A stretch of 50,841 nucleotides of DNA from Bacillota bacterium (lineage in GTDB: Bacteria > Bacillota > Clostridia > Lachnospirales > Anaerotignaceae): positions 1-50,841 of the forward strand of contig JAFWDD010000085.1 in assembly GCA_017534115.1 (NCBI GenBank). The letters run 5' to 3'. This document shows, one piece after another, positions 42,058 through 50,841 of the stretch. The translations under genes and the position numbers were made by a program. Each line of letters begins with the position of its first letter. The first letter of the stretch is position 1. Under the pieces are notes generated by a model, which saw nothing but the letters and a program-made list of their open reading frames with translations, made no database searches and had not been told where the DNA came from.

Positions 42058-45000
42058 TTACAAAATTGCTTCGGTTTCTTCCTCATAAACGGGAGGAAGG
42101 TCTTTTTCTATGAGAATGTTCTTATATCTGGGCATTCCTGTTCCAGCAGGAATAAGCTTACCTATTATAACGTTTTCCTTAAGACCGATAAGAGGGTCTA
42201 CCTTTCCTTTTATGGCTGCTTCCGTAAGAACTCTTGTTGTTTCCTGGAAGGATGCCGCAGAAAGGAAGGATTCTGTCGCAAGGGAAGCTTTTGTAATTCC
42301 CAGAAGGACTCTTGAGCCTTCCGCAGGCTGCAGTCCCTGTTTTTCAAGCTCCGCGTTTGTATTTTCGAATGTGAGCCAGTCCACAAGACTTCCGGGAAGG
42401 AAATCCGTGTCGCCGTTGTTTTCGATCTTAACACGCTTAAGCATCTGTCTTACTATAACTTCGATATGTTTATCATTGATTTCAACACCCTGGAGACGGT
42501 ATACTCTCTGAACCTCCTGGATCATGTAGTCCTGAACGCCTCTCAAGCCTTTGATCTTGAGTATGTCGTGAGGATTTACGCTGCCTTCGGTGATTTCGTC
42601 TCCGGCTTCGATTTCATCTCCGTCATAAACTTTGATTCTGGAGCCGTAAGGTATTGTATATTCTTTAACTTCGCCTGTTTCGTTATCTGTAACGAAAACT
42701 TCTCTCTTCTTTTTGTTCTCATTTACGGTAACTGTTCCGCCGCATTCTGAGATAATAGCAAGTCCTTTAGGCTTTCTTGCCTCGAAAAGCTCCTCTACAC
42801 GGGGAAGACCCTGTGTAATATCGTCTCCGGCGATACCGCCTGTATGGAATGTACGCATTGTAAGCTGTGTACCGGGCTCGCCGATGGACTGAGCAGCGAT
42901 GATTCCTACGGATTCACCCATTCTTACGAAACGTCCGCTTGCCATGTTGGCGCCGTAGCATTTTGAACAGATACCGATTTTGGAACGGCATGTAAGAACA
43001 GTTCTGATAAATACTTTCTCGATTCCGGCTTTTTCAACTCTTTCAGCCTGCTCGCCTGTTATAAGAGTATCTGCCGGTATTATTATTTCTCCTGTTTCAG
43101 GGTCTTTTACATCATAAACCGACCAGCGGCCTTTCAGTCTTTCCTGAAGACTTTCGATAACCGCATTGCCGTCCATGAACGCTGATACCCAAAGTCCGGG
43201 AACCTCGTCGAGATCCTCAGCGCAGTCCCATTCTCTTACGATAATTTCCTGAGATACATCTACAAGACGTCTGGTAAGATATCCTGAGTCGGCTGTTCTT
43301 AAAGCTGTATCTGTAAGACCTTTTCTCGCGCCGTGAGCAGAAATAAAATACTCAAGAACGGAGAGGCCTTCTCTGAAGTTTGATTTAATGGGCAGCTCGA
43401 TGATACCGCCTGAAGGGTTAGCCATAAGTCCCCTCATTCCGGCAAGCTGCTTGATCTGGTCGTTAGAACCACGGGCTCCGGAGTCTGCCATCATGAAGAT
43501 ATTGTTGTCTCTTCCAAGACCGGAAAGAAGTTTGTCTGTAATCTTATCGTTGGCGTTGTTCCAGATATCGATAACCTTATCATGACGCTCTTCGTCCGTC
43601 ATAAGACCATGTCTGAAAATCTTGGTTACCTTTTCTACCTCTGCTTCCGCGTCAGCAAGATATTCGTATTTTTCCTGAGGGATTACCATATCCGAAATGG
43701 AAACCGTTAAAGCTCCGATTGTGGAATATTTGAATCCAAGGGCTTTTATCTTATCCAGAACCACTGCTGTCTCGGTTGAACCAAGCTTGTTGATGCAGCG
43801 GTTGATAATTTTACCAATATCTTTTTTCTTTACTAAGTTATCAATTTCGTAATTGAATTTTTCCTCGTCGTTTGTTCTGTCAACGAATCCGAGATTCTGA
43901 GGAATAGCCTCATTAAAGAGGATCCTTCCAACAGTGGTCTCTATAACTCTGGATTCCTCAACTCCGTCGAATGTAAGGGTTCTTCTTACCTTTATAGGCT
44001 CCTGAAGAACGATTTCCTTATTATCGTAAGCTAAAATAGCTTCCGCTTCGTCCTTATATGCTTTATAGTGTTTATACTCTACGTTTTTGCCCTTTTCGTT
44101 CTTTTCAACTACCGTTTCAACCAAATCATCGTTTTTCATTGTAAGGTAGTACATTCCCAGAATCATGTCCTGAGAAGGAACTGTTACGGGCGCGCCGTCT
44201 GAAGGTTTCAGAAGGTTATTGGGAGAAAGAAGCAGGAATCTGCACTCTGCCTGAGCTTCAACTGAAAGAGGTACGTGAACAGCCATCTGGTCGCCGTCGA
44301 AGTCGGCGTTATAAGCCGTACATACAAGAGGATGGAGCTTGATAGCTCTGCCCTCTACGAGAACTGGCTCAAATGCCTGAATACCAAGTCTGTGAAGCGT
44401 AGGCGCTCTGTTGAGCATTACGGGATGTTCCTTGATTACATCTTCCAGAATATCCCAGACCTCGCCCTGAAGTCTTTCTACCATTCTTTTTGCTGATTTT
44501 ATATTATGCGCCAGATTGTCCTCCACAAGCTTTTTCATTACGAAAGGCTTGAAAAGCTCGATGGCCATTTCCTTGGGAAGTCCGCACTGGTAGATTTTAA
44601 GTTCGGGACCTACTACGATAACGGACCTTCCCGAGTAGTCAACACGTTTTCCCAGAAGGTTCTGACGGAAACGTCCCTGCTTTCCTTTGAGCATATCCGA
44701 AAGGGATTTTAAAGGACGGTTGCCGGGGCCTGTTACGTGTCTGCCTCTTCTGCCGTTATCTATGAGAGCGTCAACAGCTTCCTGGAGCATTCTCTTTTCG
44801 TTTCTTACAATAATAACGGGAGCTCCAAGATCCAGAAGTCTTTTAAGTCTGTTGTTTCTGTTGATAACCCTTCTGTATAAGTCGTTAAGGTCGCTTGTGG
44901 CAAATCTTCCGCCGTCCAGCTGAACCATAGGTCTGATGTCGGGAGGAATTACGGGGATTACATCCAGGATCATCCATTCGGGTCTGTTTCCGGAGATTCT

Positions 45001-45663
45001 GAAAGCCTCGATAACCTCAAGCTTTTTGATTATCCTTACTCTTTTCTGACCTGTTGTCTCGGCAAACTGTTTCTTTAATTCTGCCGATTCTTTTTCCAGA
45101 TCTATATCCATGAGAAGCTTTTTGATGGCTTCGGCGCCCATCATGGCTTTGAAACCGTCTTTGTAATTATCGTATGCTTCTCTGTATTCACGATCGTTTA
45201 AAAGCTGTTTGTACTGCAAAGGTGTGTCGCCGGGATCGGTTACTATATATGAAGCAAAGTACAGAACCTTTTCCAGAGCTCTGGGAGACATTGTGAGGAT
45301 AAGTCCCATTCTGGAAGGTATTCCCTTGAAGTACCAGATATGGGATACGGGAGCTGCAAGCTCAATATGTCCCATTCTTTCTCTTCTTACTTTCGCTTTT
45401 GTGATTTCAACTCCGCATCTGTCGCAGACTACGCCCTTATATCTGATTCTTTTGTATTTTCCGCAGTGACACTCCCAGTCCTTGGAAGGTCCGAATATTC
45501 TTTCGCAAAAGAGTCCGTCTCTTTCGGGTTTCAATGTTCTGTAGTTTATGGTTTCCGGCTTTTTAACTTCACCGTGAGACCATTCTCTTATCTTTTCAGG
45601 AGATGCCAATCCAATTTTTATTGAATCAAAAACAATTCCCTGTTCGGCGCTTTGACCTGACAT
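42058..45663 (-). CDS. rpoC: DNA-directed RNA polymerase subunit beta'
   Basis: 1201 aa, full length. Catalytic clamp subunit. Zinc-binding [20 protein letters not shown] near the N-terminus, the active-site [14 protein letters not shown] with three Asp for Mg2+, and the bridge-helix/trigger-loop region [16 protein letters not shown]. Nineteen bases after rpoB. No L7Ae-like gene (ybxF) follows before rpsL, unlike in Bacillus. Confidence 0.99.
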   Translation of the reverse strand: MSGQSAEQGIVFDSIKIGLASPEKIREWSHGEVKKPETINYRTLKPERDGLFCERIFGPSKDWECHCGKYKRIRYKGVVCDRCGVEITKAKVRRERMGHIELAAPVSHIWYFKGIPSRMGLILTMSPRALEKVLYFASYIVTDPGDTPLQYKQLLNDREYREAYDNYKDGFKAMMGAEAIKKLLMDIDLEKESAELKKQFAETTGQKRVRIIKKLEVIEAFRISGNRPEWMILDVIPVIPPDIRPMVQLDGGRFATSDLNDLYRRVINRNNRLKRLLDLGAPVIIVRNEKRMLQEAVDALIDNGRRGRHVTGPGNRPLKSLSDMLKGKQGRFRQNLLGKRVDYSGRSVIVVGPELKIYQCGLPKEMAIELFKPFVMKKLVEDNLAHNIKSAKRMVERLQGEVWDILEDVIKEHPVMLNRAPTLHRLGIQAFEPVLVEGRAIKLHPLVCTAYNADFDGDQMAVHVPLSVEAQAECRFLLLSPNNLLKPSDGAPVTVPSQDMILGMYYLTMKNDDLVETVVEKNEKGKNVEYKHYKAYKDEAEAILAYDNKEIVLQEPIKVRRTLTFDGVEESRVIETTVGRILFNEAIPQNLGFVDRTNDEEKFNYEIDNLVKKKDIGKIINRCINKLGSTETAVVLDKIKALGFKYSTIGALTVSISDMVIPQEKYEYLADAEAEVEKVTKIFRHGLMTDEERHDKVIDIWNNANDKITDKLLSGLGRDNNIFMMADSGARGSNDQIKQLAGMRGLMANPSGGIIELPIKSNFREGLSVLEYFISAHGARKGLTDTALRTADSGYLTRRLVDVSQEIIVREWDCAEDLDEVPGLWVSAFMDGNAVIESLQERLKGRWSVYDVKDPETGEIIIPADTLITGEQAERVEKAGIEKVFIRTVLTCRSKIGICSKCYGANMASGRFVRMGESVGIIAAQSIGEPGTQLTMRTFHTGGIAGDDITQGLPRVEELFEARKPKGLAIISECGGTVTVNENKKKREVFVTDNETGEVKEYTIPYGSRIKVYDGDEIEAGDEITEGSVNPHDILKIKGLRGVQDYMIQEVQRVYRLQGVEINDKHIEVIVRQMLKRVKIENNGDTDFLPGSLVDWLTFENTNAELEKQGLQPAEGSRVLLGITKASLATESFLSAASFQETTRVLTEAAIKGKVDPLIGLKENVIIGKLIPAGTGMPRYKNILIEKDLPPVYEEETEAIL

Positions 45664-45681
45664 ATTGTACCTCCTTATTTA

Positions 45682-48600
45682 TTAAAAAATATCTTCATCA
45701 TCGAACAAATCATCCACATCGGACAAATCATCGTCTGACGAAAAGTCCATATTTTCATCTATAACGATATCATCATCGGAAATTGAATCCAAATCCCCGA
45801 ATTCATCTTCGTCGTCATAGTCATCGTATTCTTCTTCGGGAACTCCCATACGATGCTTGAGGAAATCCGATGTATTGTCCTCATCATCTCCATCGTCGCG
45901 TTCATATCCATCGATTTTTACGTTCAAGTCGTCCATATCGTCTATGGATTCCTTGATTTCAACCTCTGTGTTGTCCTCTCTCAAGACTCTTATATCCAGA
46001 GCAAGAGACTGAAGCTCTTTGAGGAGAACCTTGAAGGATTCGGGAACTCCGGGTTCAGGGATGTTCTCGCCTTTTACGATGGATTCGTAGGTCTTAACAC
46101 GTCCTACTATATCGTCGGATTTAACTGTCAGGATCTCCTGAAGCGTGTATGCTGCTCCGTATGCCTCCAGAGCCCAAACCTCCATCTCACCAAATCTCTG
46201 TCCGCCGAACTGAGCTTTACCGCCCAGAGGCTGCTGAGTTACGAGAGAATAAGGGCCTGTTGAACGGGCATGGATCTTATCGTCAACAAGATGGTGGAGC
46301 TTGAGATAATGCATATATCCCACAGTTACTTCATGATCAAAAGGCATTCCGGTACGTCCGTCTCTCAGCTGAACCTTTCCGTTTCTGCTGATTGTAACGC
46401 CTTTCCACTCGTCTCTGTGGTCTCTGTTTTCATAAAGCTCTTCAAATATATCGTCATCAAGGATTCCTTTCCATTTAGCGGAAAAGTCATCCCATTCCAT
46501 ATTTACGTAATCGTTTGCCAGCTCAAGGGTATCCATGATGTCAATTTCATCCGCGCCGTCAAATACGGGAGTGGCAATCTTCCAGCCCAACGCCTTCGCG
46601 GCAAGGCTTAAGTGAGTTTCAAGGACCTGGCCTATATTCATACGAGAAGGTATGCCCAGAGGATTAAGAACTATATCCAGAGGTCTTCCGTTTGAAAGGA
46701 AAGGCATATCCTCAAGAGGAAGAACTCTTGAAACAACACCTTTGTTTCCGTGACGGCCGGCCATTTTGTCGCCCACGGAAATTTTTCTCTTCTGCGCTAT
46801 ATATACTCTTACAAGCTGATTTACGCCGGGACCTACGTCGTCGCCGTTTTCTCTTGTAAATATTTTTACGTCAACAATTATTCCGGATTCTCCGTGAGGA
46901 ACTCTCAGGGATGTATCCCTAACCTCTCTTGCCTTCTCACCGAAAATAGCTCTGAGAAGTCTTTCCTCTGCTGTAAGCTCGGTTTCGCCCTTGGGTGTTA
47001 CCTTACCCACAAGTATATCGTTGGCTCTTACCTCCGCACCGATGCGGATGATTCCTCTTTCGTCCAGATCCTTCAGAGAATCTTCGCCAACGTTGGGAAT
47101 ATCTCTGGTTATTTCTTCCGGACCAAGCTTTGTGTCTCTGGCTTCAGCTTCAAACTCGGATACATGAACTGATGTATAGACATCTTCCCAAACCAGTCTT
47201 TCGCTTAAAAGAACCGCGTCCTCGTAGTTGTAGCCTTCCCATGTCATGAAACCGATGAGAGGGTTTTTGCCCAGAGCAAGCTCTCCGTTATCTGTGGAAG
47301 CGCCGTCAGCGATAATATCGCCTTCTTTTATCCTGTCGCCAAGATTTACGATAGGTTTCTGGTTCATGCAGGTATCCTGGTTGCTTCTCTGGAATTTGAT
47401 AAGCCTGTATACGTCTCTTGTGCCGTCCGAATCTCTTTTTATTGTGATTTCATCGGCAGAAACCTTTTCCACAACACCGTCGTATTTAGCGATTACAACG
47501 ATTTCCGAGTCTTTTGCTGTTTTATATTCCATACCTGTGCCGATAATGGGAGATTCGGGACAGAGAAGAGGCACTGCCTGTCTCTGCATATTGGAACCCA
47601 TAAGGGCACGGTTTGCGTCGTCATTTTCAAGGAACGGAATAAGCGCTGTCGCAACGGAAACCATCTGTTTGGGTGAAACGTCCATAAGGTCGATCTGTTC
47701 ATCGGGAACCTCGATGATCTCCTCTTTGTAACGGCCCGTTACTTTCTTATTCACGAAATGTCCTTCAGCGTCAAGAGGCTCGTTGGCCTGAGCGACCATA
47801 AAGTTTTCCTCTTCGTCCGCCGTGAAATATTTATATTCTTCTGTTACTATTGTCTCCCCGTTGTTATGGGTAACAAGTCTGTAGGGAGCCTCAATAAATC
47901 CGTATTCATTAATACGGGCGAATGTGGCAAGTGAGTTGATAAGACCGATGTTGGGTCCTTCTGGTGTCTCAATGGGACACATTCTTCCGTAGTGAGAATG
48001 GTGAACGTCACGAACCTCGAATCCTGCTCTTTCTCTGGAAAGACCGCCGGGTCCCAAAGCGGAAAGACGACGTTTGTGAGTAAGCTCTGATAAAGGATTA
48101 TTCTGGTCCATGAACTGGGAAAGCTGGGAGCTTCCGAAGAATTCCTTTATAGCTGCCGTAACGGGACGAACATTTATAAGCGCCTGAGGAGTAACGACCT
48201 CAAGATCCTGAATATTCATTCTTTCTTTTACGACTCTTTCCATTCTGGAAAGACCGATTCTGAACTGGTTCTGAAGAAGCTCGCCTACGGAACGGATTCT
48301 TCTGTTGCCCAGATGGTCTATATCGTCCACATTCCCGAAACCGTAATCCAGATGAATATTGTAGTTGATCGAAGCCACAATATCATCAAGAGTTATGTTC
48401 TTGGGAACAAGGTCGTGTATTCTCTTCTTAACTGCCGCTTTAACCTCGTCGGTATTGGTGCATTCCTCAAGAATCTCGCATAATACAGGGTAATGCACTC
48501 TTTCCTTGATGCCGAAATCGAAAGCTTTCAGTCCGAAAGGCTCAAGATAAATATTTAAGTCAACAACACGGTTGGAAATAACTTTGATATCCCTATCCTC

Positions 48601-49602
48601 AGTTTTGATCGTTATTGAGGAAATACCCGTATCCTGAATCGCCTCAAGTCTGTCCGCCGTAAGGATTTCGCCTTTTTCGGCAACGATTTCGCCGCTCATA
48701 GGATCTACTACATCCTCAGCAAGCTCCGCGCCTTTGATTCTGTTTTTAAGGGCAAGCTTTTTGTTGAATTTGTAACGTCCTACACGGGCAAGGTCATATC
48801 TCTTAACATCGAAAAACATTCCTCTTAAGAGGTTTTCCGCGTTTTCAAGTGACGGAGGCTCGCCGGGACGGAGTCTCTTATATATTTCAACAAGACCTTC
48901 GTCATGATTTTTTGAAGGGTCTTTTTCGATCGTAGCGTTTATTTTGGGTTCATCGCCGAAAAGCTCGATAATCTCTGAATCAGTGCTGATTCCCAAAGCT
49001 CTCAGCAAAACTGTAACGGGCACCTTTCTCGTTCTGTCCACACGAACGGAAAATACGTCGTTAGAGTCTGTTTCATACTCAAGCCACGCGCCTCTGTTGG
49101 GGATAACCTGGCATGAAAGAAGACTTTTTCCCGCTTTATCAAAATCCGAAGAGTAATAAATACCGGGAGAACGAACAAGCTGGCTTACAATAACACGTTC
49201 TGCTCCGTTTATTATAAATGTGCCTGTCTGGGTCATAAGGGGAAAATCTCCCATATAAATATCCTGCTCTTTAATTTCGTCAAGCTCTTTATTGATAAGT
49301 CTTGCCTTAACTTTTAAAGGCGCTGCGTAAGTAGCGTCTCTTTCTTTACATTCCTCAATGGAATACTTGGGGTTGTCCTTATCAAGAAAGAAGTCCAAAA
49401 GCTCGAGAATCAGATTGCCGCTGAAGTCGGTTATTGGGGATATATCCTCAAAAACCTCATTAAGCCCCGATTCCAAAAACCATCTGTAGCTTTCCTTTTG
49501 CACCTCGATCAGGTTGGGCATTTCCAAGACCTCATTGATTCTGGAATAGCTCTTTCTTTTTTTCTTCCCGTATTCGACGGAATGTATCCTGTTCTTTTCC
49601 AT
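45682..49602 (-). CDS. rpoB: DNA-directed RNA polymerase subunit beta
   Basis: 1306 aa. Catalytic subunit with the rifampicin region [33 protein letters not shown], carrying the sensitive-type Asp, His and Ser. The last about 70 residues are an acidic tail rich in Asp/Glu (for example [20 protein letters not shown]), making the protein somewhat longer than many clostridial RpoB; acidic tails do occur in relatives. ATG at 49602 follows AAGGGGTGA. It is not preceded by rplJ-rplL within the window. Has a consensus promoter at 49955-49983 with a long leader. Confidence 0.99.
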   Translation of the reverse strand: MEKNRIHSVEYGKKKRKSYSRINEVLEMPNLIEVQKESYRWFLESGLNEVFEDISPITDFSGNLILELLDFFLDKDNPKYSIEECKERDATYAAPLKVKARLINKELDEIKEQDIYMGDFPLMTQTGTFIINGAERVIVSQLVRSPGIYYSSDFDKAGKSLLSCQVIPNRGAWLEYETDSNDVFSVRVDRTRKVPVTVLLRALGISTDSEIIELFGDEPKINATIEKDPSKNHDEGLVEIYKRLRPGEPPSLENAENLLRGMFFDVKRYDLARVGRYKFNKKLALKNRIKGAELAEDVVDPMSGEIVAEKGEILTADRLEAIQDTGISSITIKTEDRDIKVISNRVVDLNIYLEPFGLKAFDFGIKERVHYPVLCEILEECTNTDEVKAAVKKRIHDLVPKNITLDDIVASINYNIHLDYGFGNVDDIDHLGNRRIRSVGELLQNQFRIGLSRMERVVKERMNIQDLEVVTPQALINVRPVTAAIKEFFGSSQLSQFMDQNNPLSELTHKRRLSALGPGGLSRERAGFEVRDVHHSHYGRMCPIETPEGPNIGLINSLATFARINEYGFIEAPYRLVTHNNGETIVTEEYKYFTADEEENFMVAQANEPLDAEGHFVNKKVTGRYKEEIIEVPDEQIDLMDVSPKQMVSVATALIPFLENDDANRALMGSNMQRQAVPLLCPESPIIGTGMEYKTAKDSEIVVIAKYDGVVEKVSADEITIKRDSDGTRDVYRLIKFQRSNQDTCMNQKPIVNLGDRIKEGDIIADGASTDNGELALGKNPLIGFMTWEGYNYEDAVLLSERLVWEDVYTSVHVSEFEAEARDTKLGPEEITRDIPNVGEDSLKDLDERGIIRIGAEVRANDILVGKVTPKGETELTAEERLLRAIFGEKAREVRDTSLRVPHGESGIIVDVKIFTRENGDDVGPGVNQLVRVYIAQKRKISVGDKMAGRHGNKGVVSRVLPLEDMPFLSNGRPLDIVLNPLGIPSRMNIGQVLETHLSLAAKALGWKIATPVFDGADEIDIMDTLELANDYVNMEWDDFSAKWKGILDDDIFEELYENRDHRDEWKGVTISRNGKVQLRDGRTGMPFDHEVTVGYMHYLKLHHLVDDKIHARSTGPYSLVTQQPLGGKAQFGGQRFGEMEVWALEAYGAAYTLQEILTVKSDDIVGRVKTYESIVKGENIPEPGVPESFKVLLKELQSLALDIRVLREDNTEVEIKESIDDMDDLNVKIDGYERDDGDDEDNTSDFLKHRMGVPEEEYDDYDDEDEFGDLDSISDDDIVIDENMDFSSDDDLSDVDDLFDDEDIF

Positions 49603-49954
49603 AGCAGATCACCCCTTAAATATTATTAAGCACCTTAAACATTCCCTAAAATTAAAAAATGGAACCCTTAAAAAAATCAGAATTTTTATCTTTTTGATTA
49701 AAACAGATAACTCCTTTTTTAAAGCAATTCCACACAACAAAATGAGAGTAATGCACTATATTTTACAAAAATTAACCGAAAAAAGTTTAATTATCGTAAT
49801 ATTTTCATACTCTCTGAATCCAATCAGCAAATATTAACTTAAAATTTTATATTAAAATTTTAATTTTTATTCAAATTTATATTGAAAAAATAAAATTGAT
49901 ATGTTATATTATGTTATATAGGCGAGTTGTGCCGTCTATAGCCGATAATGTATA

Positions 49955-49983
49955 ATAATAGCATAATTGGCATTAATTGTCAA
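49955..49983 (-). promoter_or_regulatory. Sigma-A promoter of rpoB-rpoC
   Basis: Minus strand TTGACA (49978-49983), 17-base spacer, TATTAT (49955-49960). Consensus -35. The transcript would start near 49948. Confidence 0.8.
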
Positions 49984-50042
49984 GGATTTTATTACTATTT
50001 TTAACGCCGTTTTTCGACGTTTTTTTATTTTTATTCCAAAAT

Positions 50043-50069
50043 AAAAAAGATGCCTGCTAAAGACATCTT
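50043..50069 (-). terminator. Intrinsic terminator after the anti-sigma-like gene
   Basis: Minus strand AAGATG pairs with CATCTT around an 11-base loop, then TTTTTT with further T. A second small hairpin (CTCCC/GGGAG) lies between it and the stop codon. Confidence 0.75.
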
Positions 50070-50096
50070 CTTTACGCTCCCCAAAAGGGAGATTTT

Positions 50097-50840
50097 TTAT
50101 TTTTCGGCCGTCCAAATGACCTTTTCGCTTCCGTCGGGATTCACAAAAATCACTTTGGATATATCCTTATACTCCGGATTCATATCATCGGAATAGAATG
50201 TGAATGAAAGCATGGGCCCGGAAACCATTTCCTTATTCCTTAAAAAAGTAGTTTTTGCGTTCTCAATATAAAGCACTGTTTCACCATTTTCATTGGATAC
50301 TGCTTCTCTATAATAATTGATATGATATTTTGACTGCATATTTACAACAAATACATATGCGTCCTTCACCCAGCTTCCCTGTCCGTATTCATTGGAAAAA
50401 AAAGCTGTACAATTGTTGTAATCTTTAAGTTTTATCTCTATTCCGGGCCCGTTTGCATCACTGCTTCCTAAATCAGTTATCTCGCATCTGTCCGAATCCA
50501 GTTTGAACGTATCAGCGGAAATTCTGATGTCATCAGCGGAAAGTCTCTTTAACGGAATCTGTGTAAGAATCGCGTATGCCGCAATGGCGGCGACACAGAT
50601 TACTATCACGCCGATAACTTTTCTGGTTATACGCTTTTTAATCTGTTTGAAAAGATTTTTATCCTTTTCCGTCTCGATATTTTCCGAGGTCCTGTCCTCT
50701 TCCATTGTTTCCTTTATTTTCATACATTCTTCGCAGTCGGAAAGATGCTCCTCGATTTCGATGTTAGTTTCCTCGCTTGTAAGATGTTCTATGTAATTCG
50801 GAAGCAAATCCCGCGTAACATTGCAGGAAAGTTTACTCAT
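50097..50840 (-). CDS. Zinc-finger (zf-HC2) membrane anti-sigma-like protein
   Basis: 247 aa, complete: the ATG (50838-50840) is the last codon of the window. N-terminal cytoplasmic ZAS-type motif His32-x3-Cys36-x2-Cys39 (EEHLSDCEECMK) as in anti-sigma factors of ECF sigma factors. A single membrane helix is at about 75-93 (VIGVIVICVAAIAAYAIL), followed by an about 150-residue C-terminal domain presumably outside, of unknown fold. This predicts a cognate ECF sigma factor gene just beyond the window edge to the right, in the same direction. Sensing signal unknown. It ends in its own terminator, so it is separate from rpoB. Confidence 0.8.
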   Translation of the reverse strand: MSKLSCNVTRDLLPNYIEHLTSEETNIEIEEHLSDCEECMKIKETMEEDRTSENIETEKDKNLFKQIKKRITRKVIGVIVICVAAIAAYAILTQIPLKRLSADDIRISADTFKLDSDRCEITDLGSSDANGPGIEIKLKDYNNCTAFFSNEYGQGSWVKDAYVFVVNMQSKYHINYYREAVSNENGETVLYIENAKTTFLRNKEMVSGPMLSFTFYSDDMNPEYKDISKVIFVNPDGSEKVIWTAEK

Positions 50841-50841
50841 T

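Larger units (their letters stand above)
49603..50096. other. Long AT-rich intergenic region upstream of rpoB
   Basis: About 490 bases without a gene. It contains the rpoB promoter, an untranslated leader of about 345 bases that is very AT-rich, and the terminator of the anti-sigma-like gene. A weak AT hairpin with a T-run, on the minus strand near 49667-49700, might be an attenuator but is too weak to claim. No rplJ or rplL sequence is seen. Confidence 0.6.

Noticed and set aside
50003..50027. Plus-strand hairpin AACGCCG/CGACGTT with following T-run
   Set aside because: No plus-strand gene lies upstream, the stem has a mismatch, and the sequence is AT-rich; probably chance.
1..50841. CRISPR array, prophage, insertion sequence, tRNA or rRNA genes
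   Set aside because: No regularly spaced repeats, transposase or integrase frames, or tRNA/rRNA sequence were recognised on either strand.

Overview
The window looks like chromosomal DNA of a low-to-mid GC, anaerobic Firmicute of class Clostridia, probably Lachnospirales-like. This is an inference from gene order (tmcAL-pta-ackA-DUF177-rpmF-plsX-acpP-rnc; rpmB divergent from asp23-fakA; rsmD-coaD), strong AGGAGG ribosome binding sites, consensus sigma-A promoters, and fermentative genes (pta/ackA, pflBA, malic enzyme). No rRNA, tRNA, CRISPR array, transposase or prophage was found. Almost everything is housekeeping, in about 38 genes.

Layout: (1) 1-2.3 kb, minus strand: a structured repeat, a corrinoid adenosyltransferase, an SSB-family protein and an unknown protein. 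(2) 2.4-7.3 kb: uvrB-uvrA nucleotide excision repair operon. (3) 7.6-14.5 kb, minus strand: rpmB, tmcAL, pta-ackA, DUF177-rpmF, plsX, acpP-rnc (tRNA modification, acetate fermentation, phospholipid/fatty acid synthesis, RNA processing). (4) 14.7-23.2 kb, plus strand: asp23-fakA, recG, rsmD-coaD-coiled-coil gene, malic enzyme, CNNM/CBS transporter-like protein. (5) 23.2-29.3 kb: a nitrilase-superfamily protein with an unexplained C-terminal half, a candidate small RNA with a small ORF, murA, xpt, a patatin-like lipase and an M29 aminopeptidase. (6) 29.5-33.6 kb, minus strand: a four-gene purine/methylthioadenosine-type salvage operon (punA-mtnA-MTA/SAH deaminase-class II aldolase). (7) 33.8-37.2 kb: HU gene and pflB-pflA. 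(8) 37.3-49.6 kb, minus strand: rpoB-rpoC-rpsL-rpsG-fusA-tuf. (9) 50.1-50.84 kb: a zinc-finger anti-sigma-like membrane protein.

Two observations stand out. First, the salvage operon has a complete enzyme logic for disposing of 5'-methylthioadenosine and, by promiscuity, 5'-deoxyadenosine by deamination, phosphorolysis, isomerisation and aldol cleavage to DHAP plus a small aldehyde. It lies 0.8 kb from the pyruvate formate-lyase activase, a radical SAM enzyme that makes 5'-deoxyadenosine. The PNP carries the 6-oxopurine-type Glu/Asn pair, which explains why a deaminase is in the operon. Second, fusA (EF-G, normally essential) is interrupted by a single in-frame TAG at codon 324, where the family has lysine; the rest of the frame is intact to the normal C-terminus.

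Other items worth following: a structured minus-strand RNA candidate at 24797-24944 ending in a strong terminator; a pair of intergenic structured repeats whose stems differ by paired changes; an rpoBC-str cluster separated from its usual L10/L12 and S10-operon neighbours; and a run of three str genes with TTG/GTG starts.
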